64,000 nucleotides of DNA from Rhodocollybia butyracea (lineage: Eukaryota > Basidiomycota > Agaricomycetes > Agaricales > Omphalotaceae), in assembly GCA_015501585.1 (NCBI GenBank), contig JADNRY010000141.1, positions 62,001 through 126,000 on the forward strand, in the 5' to 3' direction. Positions within the stretch are counted from its first letter, which is position 1, and every line of letters begins with the position of its first letter. The notes below the pieces were generated by a model that saw only the letters and a list, made by a program, of their open reading frames with translations, searched no databases and was not told where the DNA came from. The translations under genes and the position numbers were made by a program. Below, piece by piece: positions 1-12,138 of the stretch.

Positions 1-1309
1 TATCTTAAGAAAGTAATAAACTTCACGCGCTTCGCAAAGCCCATTTATATCTTGATTGAATTTAAGTGTGTAGAGTTCTCTCGAACTCCAGATCAACTCA
101 AATCTAGTTGCTTCCTTAGAGGGGACGGCTTCTAGTAAGGGATTATTCGGCTCCAGAGTGAGGGTTCCTTAGTTGACTTCTTCACGAAGTTAGACGAGCC
201 ACTAAGATTGTGGTACAAGTTCCTAGTGATTAAGTTCACTCACAATATCGTAGCTTGGCCCAGAGTTTGGTCGAGGACTTTACAGCGTCACAGCAGCTAG
301 TGCCAGAGTTTGCCTAGGGTTGTTGACAAACCTCGAGATTACTATTCTAGCTAGAGCCAGAGTTTGCCTAGGAGAATCTTAGTTTCGTTGTATTGGTTTT
401 GGTTTTGGTTAATTGATTTGGACATACACACCTGGTTCCCTCGTACACTCGTACACCCCAACTAGGCTTCTCTCAACTTAGTTCTAAGAGTTGTCTAAGC
501 TTAGTTACCCACGTTAGCGCTACAGTCTTGAACCTGGAGCAGTCGCGCGCGTACATCCGATATTACAAAGCTTTCCCTCGGGGAATCTCTGACAACCCGC
601 CCTCGCTCCCTTACATATCGATAGTCTGGTTAGGTGCGGTAGTGTTTTTGTTAGGTTGTTTTATAGCACCTTTCGCATACCTACACGTAAATACCCAAAT
701 ACCGTTGAAAGCTATGTACTTACCATCTATCTTTCCCACCTTGGTCTTCATGGGACCGAAGTAAATATTCAATCTGATCTAGTTCAGGAGCGGTCGAGCT
801 CATAACACAGCGTCGGAGAACGAATGTAGCTTGAATCGAGTACCTCATATGACGTTGGTTTTCATCATTTAAAGAGGTCCATGTATCATACTTTGTGTCA
901 AGTGTACCTCATGGATCTGGTTGCCCCTGGTTACTTTTACTTGATTTTTTCTTACTCATGGCAACCAACAAATGGTTCAACTACTTTTAGGTGCACTCCA
1001 AGATAGTTGGTTTTAGCTTGATCTGCGACTATGTGTGATTGGATTTGAACTGGATTTCTTTGGGACTCCATTGACCTTGACTAGATTTGAACTGGATTTC
1101 TTTAGATTATGATTGACTTTCATTAGATTTCGATTGACTTGGATGTGGCTGACGATTAACTTCGTTGAGCAAGCTTGGCTGAATTGACTTTCTCCCGATT
1201 TCTCATATTTAAGGAACTTGCTTTGATTTTTTTTCATCGCTCATTATACGCTTTCATTCTTTTCTCTCCACCAGCTTTGAAAATCCTTACACTCATTCTT
1301 CTGTGAGTT
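1..1309. other. Gene-poor left edge with short repeats
   Basis: I see no convincing gene here. A 17-base direct repeat (gccagagtttgcctagg) occurs at 302-318 and again at 356-372. A small open frame at about 528-764 encodes one hydrophobic stretch but has no family resemblance and no supporting context. Positions of about 715-835 are a diverged copy of a segment of the tandem units further right (see the separate repeat entry). The T-rich and CT-rich stretch just before 1310 could be the promoter of the next gene, but I see no clear TATA box. Confidence 0.5.
715..835 (+). repeat. Diverged fragment of the block repeated in the 5.4-kb units
   Basis: This stretch, which includes catgggaccgaagta, the words atctagttcagga and cataacacagc, and a ggagaa...gaatgta tail, lines up by eye with about 21,890-22,050, 27,330-27,490 and 35,320-35,480 in the tandem units. 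It is clearly more diverged than those copies are from one another. That makes the segment a dispersed repeat in this genome and not something unique to the tandem array. Confidence 0.6.
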
Positions 1310-4300
1310 ATGGCCATTATACCTAAATCCATTGCTTACCAAATTTTTCTCAAGTTGCCACACATGGATACCGTTCTCAGTCGTTTGATTAACCAGCTGA
1401 TCGAGGCTAGACAACTTACACCGGAATTACTAGCTCAAATCCTAGGCACAACGGCCACACCTTCCTCCAATACCACAGGGTCTCTTCCTCCGGCACAGTC
1501 TCTGCTTGCTCCTGTCATGCCCTTGCCACAATCATCGTCTGAATCTGGACCTATCTCTGTGCAGGCGGCTCCTGCATCCACACTTTCTTCCACTATTCCT
1601 TCTGTACCAGTTCCTCTACCTGTCGCTTCAACAATCTCTCATACTCCAAACTCAGCAATTATGTCACTTCCTGCCTCGTCCACTCCATATAGAAGCATGC
1701 ATATGCTTCAAGCTGTAACACAGCCTGGTGCTTCTCAGATGCCACTTTTCGGTGGATTTAGCTCAACCAATGCGTCTCCGCGGTCTGGAATCTCCACTTT
1801 GGTGTCCCAAAGGCTTGACACCAGCCGCTCGGATCGGACTAGGCGTGATCATGCCAACGCTACCCTTCCTCGGAAGACACGATCCAAAGCTGTTCCAAAA
1901 CCCTCGCTGAAGGACAACTACCTTGAGCCAAAGGTGGAAGATTGTATGTCAAAAGCTGCTTCGTCTAGTGGTGAAGCTATCACAGTTATCAACCTTAGCC
2001 TTCGTGGCCGGCTTTCTTGGCCTTCAAAAGACGTTAGAAATGTATGTACAATTTCTTTGCCTTGGTTATCTTTTGCTAAGAAACCTTCTAGTCCTATGAT
2101 CTTGCACACCACAAGGTGTACTATACCCGCCAGGAGGAATCCTTCTATAATATCAATAACCGTCTTGGTCTGAACATCGAATGCCCCTTGCTGCCCATTA
2201 CCACTCCTATCAGCGATCTTTTGATGCATATCAAGGAGGAGATCAAAAAATGTGGTTTGATTATCTTTTCGTCCGACTTGGAGCCAGAGTCTACTTCTTC
2301 CTTTATAGCACCTTCTTCATTGCTTCCAATCGAGTTTCTTGGTTTCGTCAACCTAGGAAGAGCAAACTCAGCAAGTCACACTCCGCGTTTACAGTCTGCC
2401 ATACTTGGATCTGTCGCAACCGTCCAAGATCTCTACACTACATACAAAACCCAGTTTGCAATTAAACGCGCAATTTCTAATAAAAACATGTTGATCATCA
2501 ACTTTGGTACATTTTTTTTCTGCGGTATGTCAAGTATAGTTCACCCAGCTAACGACCTTTTAGCTCTGAAAGACAGGCTTGAACACCCCATTGAAATTGA
2601 TATTGGCTTGTCCGAGTTTGGCCTTGGGAAAGAATTATTCAGTCGGCGTCACCAATGCCTCTCCATTCGCACTTACACTACATTTCGGGAAGATCACGAT
2701 GCACTCTTACCTGATGGCTACAAGAAGTTGTTTCTGGAAGACCAAGATGGCGAGTTGGTTGATGGTTTGTGTGAGGAACAGCAATGTAGGATTGTAGACG
2801 ACAGTGTGATGGTAAGCTTCAATGTTGCTTCTAGGGATCTAAGAACTTATCACTAGCTTAGAAGGAAGGAGAAGTTGAAGACTTTTTGACTCTTCCGGCC
2901 GCCCATCCATTGTTTTCCAAACAACTTTACGTATTAACACACTCTCCATCCAGTTCATTTGGAGAGTCTAGTGGTCATGTTGCTCAATCCATGGTGCGTA
3001 ATATAACCATCCCTAATGCTCTTCCATATGGAGGAAAAGTGCTTTGGTCCGATCTTTGGACTCCACCAACTCTCCGCTGATCCACCTTCTTTGGCTTCGA
3101 ACGGACTGATATCTTTTACACCGAAAATAAAAAAGCATATTTACACGCCTACCCCAATGAAATTGACACGCCCACACTTCATTTTGCAGCTCCTGATCTC
3201 CAGTCTTTGGCAACACAGTTTATTTCAAAAGTTCGCACTGCTTATGTGAATCAAGATTTTACACTACTTCTTGCCCCAGACCGCCATTTTCTCATGTACG
3301 TTTTTCTACCTTTTGATGTTCATAAACTAACGCATGGGTTTCAGTGAGGTTAATGGGCGACTCATTTCTTCTGGAGAAGGTATAGAAACAGAAGCAGTCC
3401 ATGTGGCTTTTAAGCAATATACCGATGATCCTACACGCTGGTTCACCCCCTGCGCTGGCGAATTTTCAACGATTGCAACGACCGCAGCTACTGTGGCTGA
3501 GGATGTTTCCCAAGATCAACTAAATGATTTGGGAGTTCTTGATGCTCTGGTTGCACTCAATCTTATTCATGGTTATCCAACGCTTCCTCTGAACCCATTG
3601 CTTATACATTATTTGATTCACGATGGTGACATTGGATGTTTGACCATGGAAATGGTCTCAAAATGGTTTCCTGATCTCAAGCATCTTCTTTCCTGCTGGC
3701 TTGGTATGACGCACCAGGATCCTCTGGACGCCAATATTTTTTCTACGTATCATGACCTTCAGGTTTGAACCTTCCTGCTCTTAGTATACTTATTGGCTCA
3801 ACACAATTTTTTAATAGATACCAACCCTCACTCAACGGGATCCGGAAATGCATCGAATCTTGGCCTATCGGATGCTCCACAACGCAGTAATAGGAAAACT
3901 TGGTGTCAAAAGTCAAGAGATGTCAGCTTTTCTAAGTGGTTTCTGTCTTCCGGTTCCTGGTGGATTATTGTTTTGTGGGGTACGTAAAGAGCTTTATATA
4001 TATGGTTTCCTTACTGACCAGTTACAAAGATTGCCCGCAGTTTCTATCGAGGTGGCAATTTTTTATCTCCCAGGTGTACAACTTCGTCGAGACTTTTGAC
4101 GATTTGTTGCCACATCTGGATTTCAAAGATATTATGACAACCACAGATAAAGCGCTCCTCATCCAAGCCTTTGAGTCTGCACCTGAACCCTATCGAAACC
4201 AAAATTTTGAGTTTGTTCTCCAGGATTTTCTACAGGCCACTGGCATCCCGGTTCCCAATCTATTTGCATCCATTCAAGATTGCATTAACCCTGTGGTATC

Positions 4301-4712
4301 TCTAGAAGAGGCACTGGATTCGCCTACCTTTCGGCTCCGCTCTTTTACTTGGGCTGTAGGAGGGGCACTGTTTCTGCGAGTCGGCAATGAAATGAATCTT
4401 GAGGTAGGTATTCTTTACACACATTTCCACAATAGGTCTGAATCGTTTCTTTAGGTCATTTTGGTGTCCGATAACGATATGAATTATATGTATGGTCGGA
4501 CAGAGGCATTCCGGCCACAGGCATTGCTTCATGGCATATGTTCATTCAAAACTTGCTTCCAAGAAATGCGTATTCCAGTCTCCTTCTTGATGCGCCTCCT
4601 GGGTGGTACTTATATCAACTCCAGTACGGAACCTTCCAACGCCAGAGAAGCAATCCATTTCTGGCTATTTCGCCAGATTTTGGAAGTAATTGGATCTCAT
4701 ACGGTTCTTTGA
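1310..4712 (+). pseudogene. HECT-like E3 ubiquitin ligase gene, many introns, one in-frame stop
   Basis: The N-terminal 200 or so residues are low-complexity Ser/Pro/Thr-rich. After introns come a middle region and a C-terminal region that resembles a HECT domain. Features supporting this are a VNGRLISSGEGIE segment (3,345-3,383), an LIHGYP...PLLIHYL N-lobe-like segment (about 3,570-3,615) and a final TCF motif followed by RIP. The TCF motif matches the catalytic cysteine motif of HECT ligases, and its Cys codon is 4554-4556, about 50 codons before the stop. Exons I can join in frame are approximately 1310-2043, 2116-2810, 2870-3297, 3344-3763, 3819-3979, 4073-4403 and 4455-4712. A TGA at 3078-3080 interrupts an otherwise open frame, with open coding sequence on both sides and no obvious intron to remove it, so I call it broken. 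The gene converges on the TET/JBP-like gene. HECT assignment is by motif only and moderately sure. Confidence 0.5.
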
Positions 4713-4846
4713 TTGTCGTTGCTTCTAATACCAATACCATATTACCTACTTGAAATCATGCTTGCAAACTTGATAGTTATTTCTGACCCTACTTACTTTA
4801 CTATTGCGACTAATTGAATGACTCCAGTTTGACCATTCACTATATA

Positions 4847-7034
4847 TCATGACCAGTACTTGCATATATATGGAATACTCTTTATAGCCTCATGCATCTC
4901 TTTGGCAGCTTTCGCATCTTGTTCTCTCAGAACAATCACAAATCCATCCGAAAAAGGACCATCAGTTTTAACTCGTGCAAGAGCCGAACGACTTGGTGAA
5001 AGTGTACCATGAAGTTTGTTTCCATCAAATCACCTATCTTTAACTTTAGTGATTGTCTTAATGGAAGGAAGAAAAATTGCTCACCGTTGACAGTTTGCTT
5101 GGGTATAGACAATAATCCCCCATTTCGCATAACAGAAATTATAATGATGAGAATCGCCACATTTTGTTATGGTGGTGCTCATAGTAAATGTGCGATCCAA
5201 ATCATAGTGTAAAGGAGCAACAAAATCATAACAATAGTATTGATTTAAACCATATCGGCCAACTGGCAATGTGCCTGCTTCAACCGCTGCAGACTTGATT
5301 TTCTGACCTATTTGCGGTGAGGCTTGATTCACAGTCTGCAACATCAACGAATTATCCTGTATCCTATTAGAATCCAGAATATACAAAGTAATGAAAACTT
5401 ACAATTGCCATCCGAAACCAGTTGTCCACAAAACAATCTGCAGCTTCCTTGGTCAAGACTACTTCCCCTTTGGAACGCCCAAGAGGGTATGCACCACCAT
5501 AATAGCTTCCTCGAGCACCTCCATTTGGACGACAGAAGCCTCCACCGCCCATACTTCCCCAATCAACTTTTTGGAAAGCTTCACCTCTTTTAATGTTAAC
5601 AATCTGAGTCCGAAAATGACGATGATTCTGTTCCATTATATCAAAGTAATGTGGAATCAAGCTGTCAAAGAGAACTCCTCCAATTTCTTCCCCATTTGCG
5701 CGATTCACAAAGATGGTAATATCTCGCCCACAGCGTGAATCCAAGTTGGTTCTGGCTCGGATATGGTGCTCTATACCGGGTGCTGGTAGGTTGTCTATGT
5801 GAATGTTATCCATAACTTTGGTTTGACCCTATTGCACAGGTTAGTAAAACTTTTGTAAGTTGACATGAATGTAGTACTCCATAAACCAGAGGTATCTCAT
5901 TCTGGTCTTTAAACGTATGGAGCAACTTTTTTTCAAGACCTTCGGTATCACGTTCAGTGACAAGGATGTAGCGTTTGCAATGCAGGTCCATAGGTTGATG
6001 ATCGCAATAATCACAGTGGTCCCGCCCCAGTGCGCAATTGTCATTCCCTAAACCCTTGATAATCTTTTTATAACTAGTGGTACGTTCCATCACGGAGTGT
6101 AACATTGGGTTTTCAAGCTTGACTTGATCAGGAATTTTGTGAAGAGCACATAATGAGCAAAGTTTTCGATAGACGGTTTCCATATCTGCAGGGTACTATG
6201 GAATCCTAGTTCAATACTCCACAGAAAAGCAAGATAGTGGTTAGCCCTACCTCTAGCTCAGTGCCAGTGGCTCGAAAAGCCGGTACCAGCAACTCCTTCC
6301 ATAGGGTGAGGAAATAAGCTTGTGAGCAAAAGAGAAACATCGTTTCTGGACATGCCATGAATGGCACTGTATTACTGATGATTTCAAGAAGTTTAAGGTC
6401 AGTAATGTTGCTTATCTGAAGATATGCAAATGAGTGGGAACAATTCCGATTGTACGGACATTGATAACCTACTTGCTCTCGGAGGATAAGTGGTCTATCC
6501 AGGTAGGCAACCTCTGGTGTGTAGCGCAGAAGTTCGGTAGCTATACTACAGCTCCAACGATGTGAGGTGTACCGTTCAGCTAGTACGGGGTCATTTTCGA
6601 GCTGGATTGTGCTCATTACTTTGACCAGTACAGCAGCCAACTTTGAACTCTACAAGCTAGTGAGTTGATTCATGAGATAATACAAGTTAATTACACACTC
6701 AAATTGCACCCTCCAACACAGGTTGAAGGGGTTCAGGTAGTTTCCTCAGCTGCCAAAGAGCCCGTATTGCACTCACTGGTTTCCGCCATTCGGTTGGATT
6801 AAACTGGCCTGGTTTAATATTTTATATGATAACAGGCATCTGTATAACACTTGCCTCCTTTCCCGTAACAAAATACTGCTCAAACGCTAAAGCTATTCTT
6901 CGTAAAAAGTCCCACAAAGAGGGTTCATCAGCAAAATCCAGGGATTTCCACTCAATTTCATTGGGTTTCAAGGGCGTTTCTGCAGTAATGAATGCATTCA
7001 GCATAAGATCGGGTTCATCGCTGAGGTTTGCCAT
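4847..7034 (-). CDS. TET/JBP-like 2-oxoglutarate/Fe(II) dioxygenase
   Basis: Family members oxidise 5-methylcytosine or thymine in DNA and use Fe(II) and 2-oxoglutarate. The C-terminal part shows the double-stranded beta-helix signature. An HYD metal-binding motif (codons on plus 5201-5209) lies in the context PLHYDLDRTF, followed by a KWGIIVYTQ strand. After an intron a second segment, GNKLHGTLSPSR, supplies the distal iron His (5009-5011) and an Arg suitable for 2-oxoglutarate (4988-4990). The protein ends at a TGA at 4847-4849. The start at 7034 opens MANLSDEPD. Exons run about 7034-6830, 6815-6700, 6650-6250, 6183-5840, 5813-5400, 5370-5085 and 5040-4847, and some junctions are uncertain. 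The middle exons are Cys/His-rich (CDYC, and C-x5-C near 6,440-6,460). In fungi this family is often linked to KDZ transposons. Here no KDZ transposase is seen, but a DDE integrase gene lies 5 kb away. I see no certain lesion. Confidence 0.65.
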
Positions 7035-7117
7035 GGTCGTGGCTCCAGCGGAGGTTGCATGCTTTGCGGCGCTAAGTAGCTATTTGAATGCAGACCGGAA
7101 GAACGAATCCGGCGCTA

Positions 7118-7284
7118 AAACTTTTTTCTTTTTCCTTCCACCATCCGGCAGCCCAAGCCCAACCTCACGCTAAAAACTTAAGCTGTCATTCCACCAGCAC
7201 TAAACCTTTTTTCTTTTTCCTTCCACACACCGTCCTGCGGCCCAAGCCCAACCTCATGCTAAAAACCTGTCATTCCACCGGCAC
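7118..7284 (+). repeat. Tandem duplication, two copies of about 83 bp
   Basis: Copy A (about 7118-7200) and copy B (about 7202-7284) share a pyrimidine run (cttttttctttttccttcca), then cagcccaagcccaacctcac and ctgtcattccacc. They differ by small substitutions and an internal indel. The duplication lies just upstream of the TET/JBP-like gene start, in its putative promoter. Confidence 0.75.
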
Positions 7285-7486
7285 AGGCTCCTTACTTGTG
7301 ACTTTGGTATCCTTCAACCTGGTGCGCAGCTCACCCGCCCTATGGCCTTAAGCTGCAATCCTAAGGTTGGGGGACCAATATTATGGATTCAGCCACGCTC
7401 TATTGTCTTTAGGAGGAGGTACTAGCGGTCCTGTATAAGTAGCAGCTGTTACTTCTCTTTCTTCGAAGTTCTAACAATCTTGATCA

Positions 7487-8085
7487 GGTGATGCTTGGTT
7501 TCATCCAGCTGAAGAGAATTGGTCTTCTGCTGTAGCAATTCACATTTCGGACGGCTTTGATGATCCCGTCCTCAAAACCCACAATACCGCGTTTTTCCAT
7601 ACAAAAGCCAACTCAACACCCGGTACCCCAGGTCCTGCAGCCAAAGAGGCATATTACACGCTCAGTTTGCCGCCTCTGGATGGCGCATTGGATGGCTACT
7701 ATTGATGACGGGATAGAGGATTTAGAGGAGGAGACATTGGGGATGGCCATTGAGGAGGTGCAAGATCTTTTAAATATCCAGTGCCGTAGACTGACATGAT
7801 CCTTTGCTGCAGACGTACCAAGAATTTCGGACCCTCTCAAGTACGGACTCCAGATAGATGGAAACCCTGGGCAGCTACAGGAAAGCTATGCGTATCGGGA
7901 AACCATCCAGTTAGGGGATTCAGATACACCACTGGACCGGTAAGTTTATTTCGATAAACCTTATTCTTTTCTCTAACGCCTTTGTAGAGACACTACACCA
8001 TATTGGCAGTCGTTTTGGTTACCTCGGTTCGCAGAAGTTGATTCACCTTGCCTCTTCCCTCGCATTGTGTCTTCCATCGCATGAC
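7487..8085 (+). other. Unrecognised possible coding exons
   Basis: Three stretches read like exons in one gene model. The first is about 7487-7704 (starting near DAWFHPAEENW). The second is about 7813-7939 (VPRISDPLKYG...), which ends at a GTAAGT donor. The third begins after an acceptor at about 7987 (TTPYWQSFW). The composition and the donor look coding, but the first stretch ends in a stop, there is no clear start codon, and I recognise no family. It may be a remnant of another gene of the same mobile locus. It lies head-to-head with the TET/JBP-like gene. Confidence 0.25.
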
Positions 8086-8089
8086 CTAC

Positions 8090-9860
8090 TCACAACCATT
8101 ACCGCCCTTGTGCTTGCTTTTGTCAGCTCACAGCCGTGGGCTCGGCTTATCCTCTCCTTGGTCCTGCTTTGCTCCAGTGTCGAAGCCACTTCTCCAAGAC
8201 CATGTACTTTTGGATCTCGTTTTCAACCCACCAATCTTGGATCATCTCACAACTGTCTACCTCCAGATTCTCATCGGTTCACTTCAGCCATTCCATAACC
8301 TCGTTTCCTGCATGAATGAAGCTAGCTTGTGAACATGGAACTCTCGCCATCCACAATCCAACATCAACGGCGGCTCGCAATATTACCGGTGCTCGCTGAG
8401 TGCCTAAACTCCGAAAACCGCTCCTTTGACTTCCATCACTATTGCAGCTCTGGGCTTCTTTCCTCTGCCTACCGTCTCGTTCACTGCACCCCCAGGACCT
8501 GCAGGCCGTCTGGATATCAAGCCCACCTGGTTTAGGGATGGTTTTAGATGAGGGTGGAAGCAGGTGAAGAATCCAAGCGGGGATGAGATGATGGACCGCA
8601 GTGCTTTTCCAGCACGCGGTCTTCTCAGTCGTATATTGGGAAGTATATTGGCTTACGCTGATTTAGGCTCGTTATACCTTGGCACAAGAACCACGCTGCA
8701 TTCTTCCCCCTTGCCCCTCCAACCAAGCCTAAACCTAATGTGACGTGATGTGTAGGCGTACCGCTACACAAGCACTCTCTCCTCAGGCATCCGTCCTTTC
8801 TCAGACCTTTGAAGTCCTCAAGTCCCGAACGACAACTCCTCGCAAGTACCATGCCATATTCTTCCTACCACCTACCACCTTCTGACATTCTTTCAAACAC
8901 CTACCATCTTCTGACGAATGCCCAATTCGGAGATTAGGCCTCTAGGTCCAGGACTTGGGATGGCTCAATGTTGCTGAGCAAGGATCCGGGGATTGCAGGA
9001 CAACCGGAAGAGTGGGAAATACCAGCGTACTTCCAACGTTTGGATTACTCGCATGGAGATAGGGCTCAGTGCTACACGTACCATCGCTCGCAATACGTCT
9101 CTGACCTCGTCTTCCTTCTCCTTCTCCCCTCTGCAACCAACCTTCTTCATCACCTACCTTGACCTGCCTCTACTTTTGGACTCATGAGCTGTCTTCAGAT
9201 ATCCCTGAGTCGTCACTGCTTCATTTCCTTCCTCCCATTCTCGACGCCAACACTCCATTCTATTCCAGGACTCATGTTTCTCTCAAGAAGAGGTAGAGGT
9301 TGGTAGGAAAGGCTTTGGACTAGTCAGATCGGTTCACGAGTACTCACCTGGGAGGTCACTGGTCGCCGGTCAGGCGTGGTTGAGGATGTCGAGCGAGGAT
9401 TTTTCATTCCATTCGGTGGAACAACCGTCCGTATAGAACTCGGCACATTCACGTTTCCAGGGACCATTCCCTTTCTCTCCTTTCTCTCCTTTCCCTGGCT
9501 GGTTCTAGCACCCATCCACCTCTATTCCTCCTACGTGTCCCAATGTCGCACACCTCTCGGAATGGATCTACACGTTCCCGCATGTGGATTCCATTGGGTT
9601 TTGGGAAACCCGGACGGCCCACGAAGGATTTGGACGGGAAGGACCTAACGCCTTTTTTGGAAGTTGGAGGAAGGACTTGTGGAAAACAATCTGAAAGCAG
9701 GCAGCACGCAGTGCTCATACGCTGATCTTCCGTTGGTTTTGGACCGCTTTCCTTTGGCGACGCACAGAATTCTCCCTTCTGTGCTTCTTTTGTCGACTTG
9801 GCTGACTATCCGATATGGGTGCTTGAAGACTCAGAGACTTCTCTCCCTATTTCTATCACC
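8090..9860. other. No recognisable gene
   Basis: Short open frames occur on both strands, but none has a recognisable motif, consistent splice context or similarity to the other genes here. This may be decayed transposon DNA. I cannot assign a function. Confidence 0.4.
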
Positions 9861-10383
9861 CTAGATCTTCCTGCTGCATTCAGGTCTTTTATGGTACTCA
9901 CCCAAACTCATGTCTTCTCCCTTTGACTCTGCGCTTTCTCCCCATATGCTTTGGTGGATCTCCTTGTAGTAACCTCCGCCACAGAGCTGGCAGTAACGCC
10001 ATTCCCTTGGTTGATATTTTCCTCGACAATTGCAGCTCAGGAGGTTCCATTCCATGGGTTAACAACCAGAAAATCCTTTTGATTCTTTGGCTACTGCTAA
10101 CAATTATATAATCCTTATCTTCTATGTATGGTACCAATTATTAACATGTGTCTGCTTCTACGGTTACTACGATAGGTACCATGCCACTTGTAGGGCTGTG
10201 TCCAAAGAAAGTTGAATAAACATCCTTCCTCAAGGCGGCTGGAGAAGTTTTGGTGCTCAAATGAATGTGCATCCACCAAGCAGATATTAATGGTGGTAGG
10301 TATGGGAGCGCAGGTTGGAGCGCTAAGTATATATAATAAGTGAGCCAAGTAGTGGAAGAGGGTAAGTAAAGAAAACCCAATGG

Positions 10384-12138
10384 TTAAAACCAGGAATCTG
10401 CCACATTGGAGCGTCGGCGGGTAAGCAGGTGGATGATTTGGAACCGTTTGGTTAATCGATTTTCAGTAAGCTCTGCTGCCAGTGATTCACAGTAGTCACC
10501 GTAGCTGGTGGGGGGAGCTGCGCTAGATGCGAACCCATTGGGGAGAAACATGGCAACTATACCTTTCCAAGTCTTTAACAGTTGGCATTTTTCATCCCAC
10601 TTTCGACGCATCGGGGTTCCAAGACTGGGAGGATCTAAGAAGCATGGCATAAGAATATTGGGTATGCAATATCAAAGAACTTACCTGGCGCGGGGAGAGA
10701 TTCAAATTTCCATTGATGTGACAAGGCAAATTTTAAACACCAGTCATAATGGCCAAGCTTGCGTTTAAACGTAGCTGGATCCCATCCTAGCTCAGAACTA
10801 AGGATTTCTCTTAGCGTAAGGGATTTCCCATTGGGTAGTCTGAAGGTACCGTCAAGCGCAGAGAGATCGGAAAATCCGGCCAGCTTCAAAGCAACGCAAA
10901 CCTCACGATGATTTTGGATTCCAAACCAGAGTTTTCTCCTGGTACCACCCTCCCATGGATACATTGCGGTGGTGGTGTCATTTCCGAAGGAGTACATAAC
11001 ATAGTCCCGAAAACTGTTCAATGCAACCAAAGCCACGATGTGGGATGGCAAAGAGGGAATAGGGTCAGACGGAAGATCTAAAGCTGGAGTCTCAATGCTA
11101 CCCAGAAGAGGTTCCATTAAAAAACAGGAAATCCAACAATGGTCTGACCAAAAGGAAGGCTTATGATTTCTGGTGGAGCTTGAAAGAGCAGGATGAAGTG
11201 TCAGTGAGGGTGGTTGGAAGGTAAGCCCATGAGAACATTAGGAGCTTGTGCCATAAACGTTTGAGTGAAAGGATCTGCTATACATCAGGAAAAGCCATTT
11301 TTGCCTAGGTGACCCCAAAGTGGCCTAAAGCAAACTAGGTGACCTATGAATCCTATGGCATCCTAGGAATTTGGGCTTGTCCCTTGCCAGTCAAGGCTCT
11401 TGAGGATTCCCTAGGCAAGCCTAGGTTTGCCCAGGTTTGCCCAGGTGCTCCTGGGGAACTCCTGGGGAACACCTGGGCAAACCTGGGCAAACCTAGGCTT
11501 GCCCTGGGTTTGCCTAGGATACCCTAGGCAATCCTCAAGAACCTTTACTGGCAAGGGATGAGCCCAAATTCCTAGGATGCCATAGGATTCATAAGTCACC
11601 TAGTTTGCTTTAGGCCACTCTGGGGTCACCTAGGCAAAAACGGCTTTTCCTGATGTACTACAGGAGAACACAGAAGACGAGTAGAGGTCCATTGGAAAGA
11701 ATTCGGAATCCAAAACCTCCGCAAGGGTATAAGGAATCAATCGAAAACCAAGAATTTCTTGGTTCAATCCAAGTGAGAAGTTTGGCACCCGAAGTGTTGC
11801 CAAATTTACGCCGACCGGTTCTGCAAAACACTGTAAGAGTCTCCTTGACCTGGGTGTAGCTTCCATGCCGTCAACCAAGAATCGCATAACAATGGAATTG
11901 AGGAGATCCTTAATGCTTATGCGCTGTGCTATTTCCCCACTGCTTAAGCTATTAGCAGGGATTTGAAGGTTCCAAAATGTCTCAGTCTCAACCGGACATT
12001 TTTCAAAGGTGTCTGACAAAGCGATGGTACAGGTTATTATTTCTGTACGAAGCACAATAAAAGCAGGAACGCCACTGGCATAGGGGTATAAAACTAACCT
12101 GGTTGGATATCCAAAGAAATGATATCTCCTTGAGACAT
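10384..12138 (-). pseudogene. Unrecognised gene divergent from the integrase, split by a palindromic element
   Basis: A first exon from ATG 12138 (MSQGDIISLDIQP) ends at a GTTAGT donor. A second exon, starting after an acceptor near 12050, reads EIITCTIALSDTF and stays open to the edge of the palindromic element at 11655. If the element and one TA are ignored, the frame continues for about 25 more codons on the other side (IADPFTQTF...), so the insertion hit a coding exon. Further open stretches are at about 11117-10680 (VMYSFGNDTTTAMYPWEG...) and 10650-10384. A Cys-rich stretch at 10055-9861, with CNC and CQLCGGG, could be a last exon. No family is recognised. The gene shares a 92-base intergenic region with the integrase gene, which suggests joint expression and membership of the same mobile unit. 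Confidence 0.45.
11283..11655. mobile_element. 373-bp full-length palindromic (foldback) element with TA target duplication
   Basis: The two halves are near-perfect reverse complements from the outer ends (CATCAGGAAAAGCC ... GGCTTTTCCTGATG) to a centre near 11,469. The left arm lacks a segment of about 24 bases present in the right arm. TA at 11281-11282 is repeated at 11656-11657. It has no coding capacity, so it needs a transposase in trans. The end sequence CATCAGGAAA is shared with the half-copy at 16,771 and with the 2.58-kb insertion at 32,327. It interrupts the minus-strand gene around it. Confidence 0.85.

Noticed and set aside
528..764. Small open frame with one hydrophobic segment
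   Set aside because: It overlaps a dispersed repeat at its 3' end and has no recognisable family or splice context.
7613..7840. Minus-strand frame opposite the unrecognised exons
   Set aside because: Composition and splice signals favour the plus strand.
11339..11599. Overlapping open frames on both strands with similar proteins
   Set aside because: They arise from the palindromic element read from either side; not genes.
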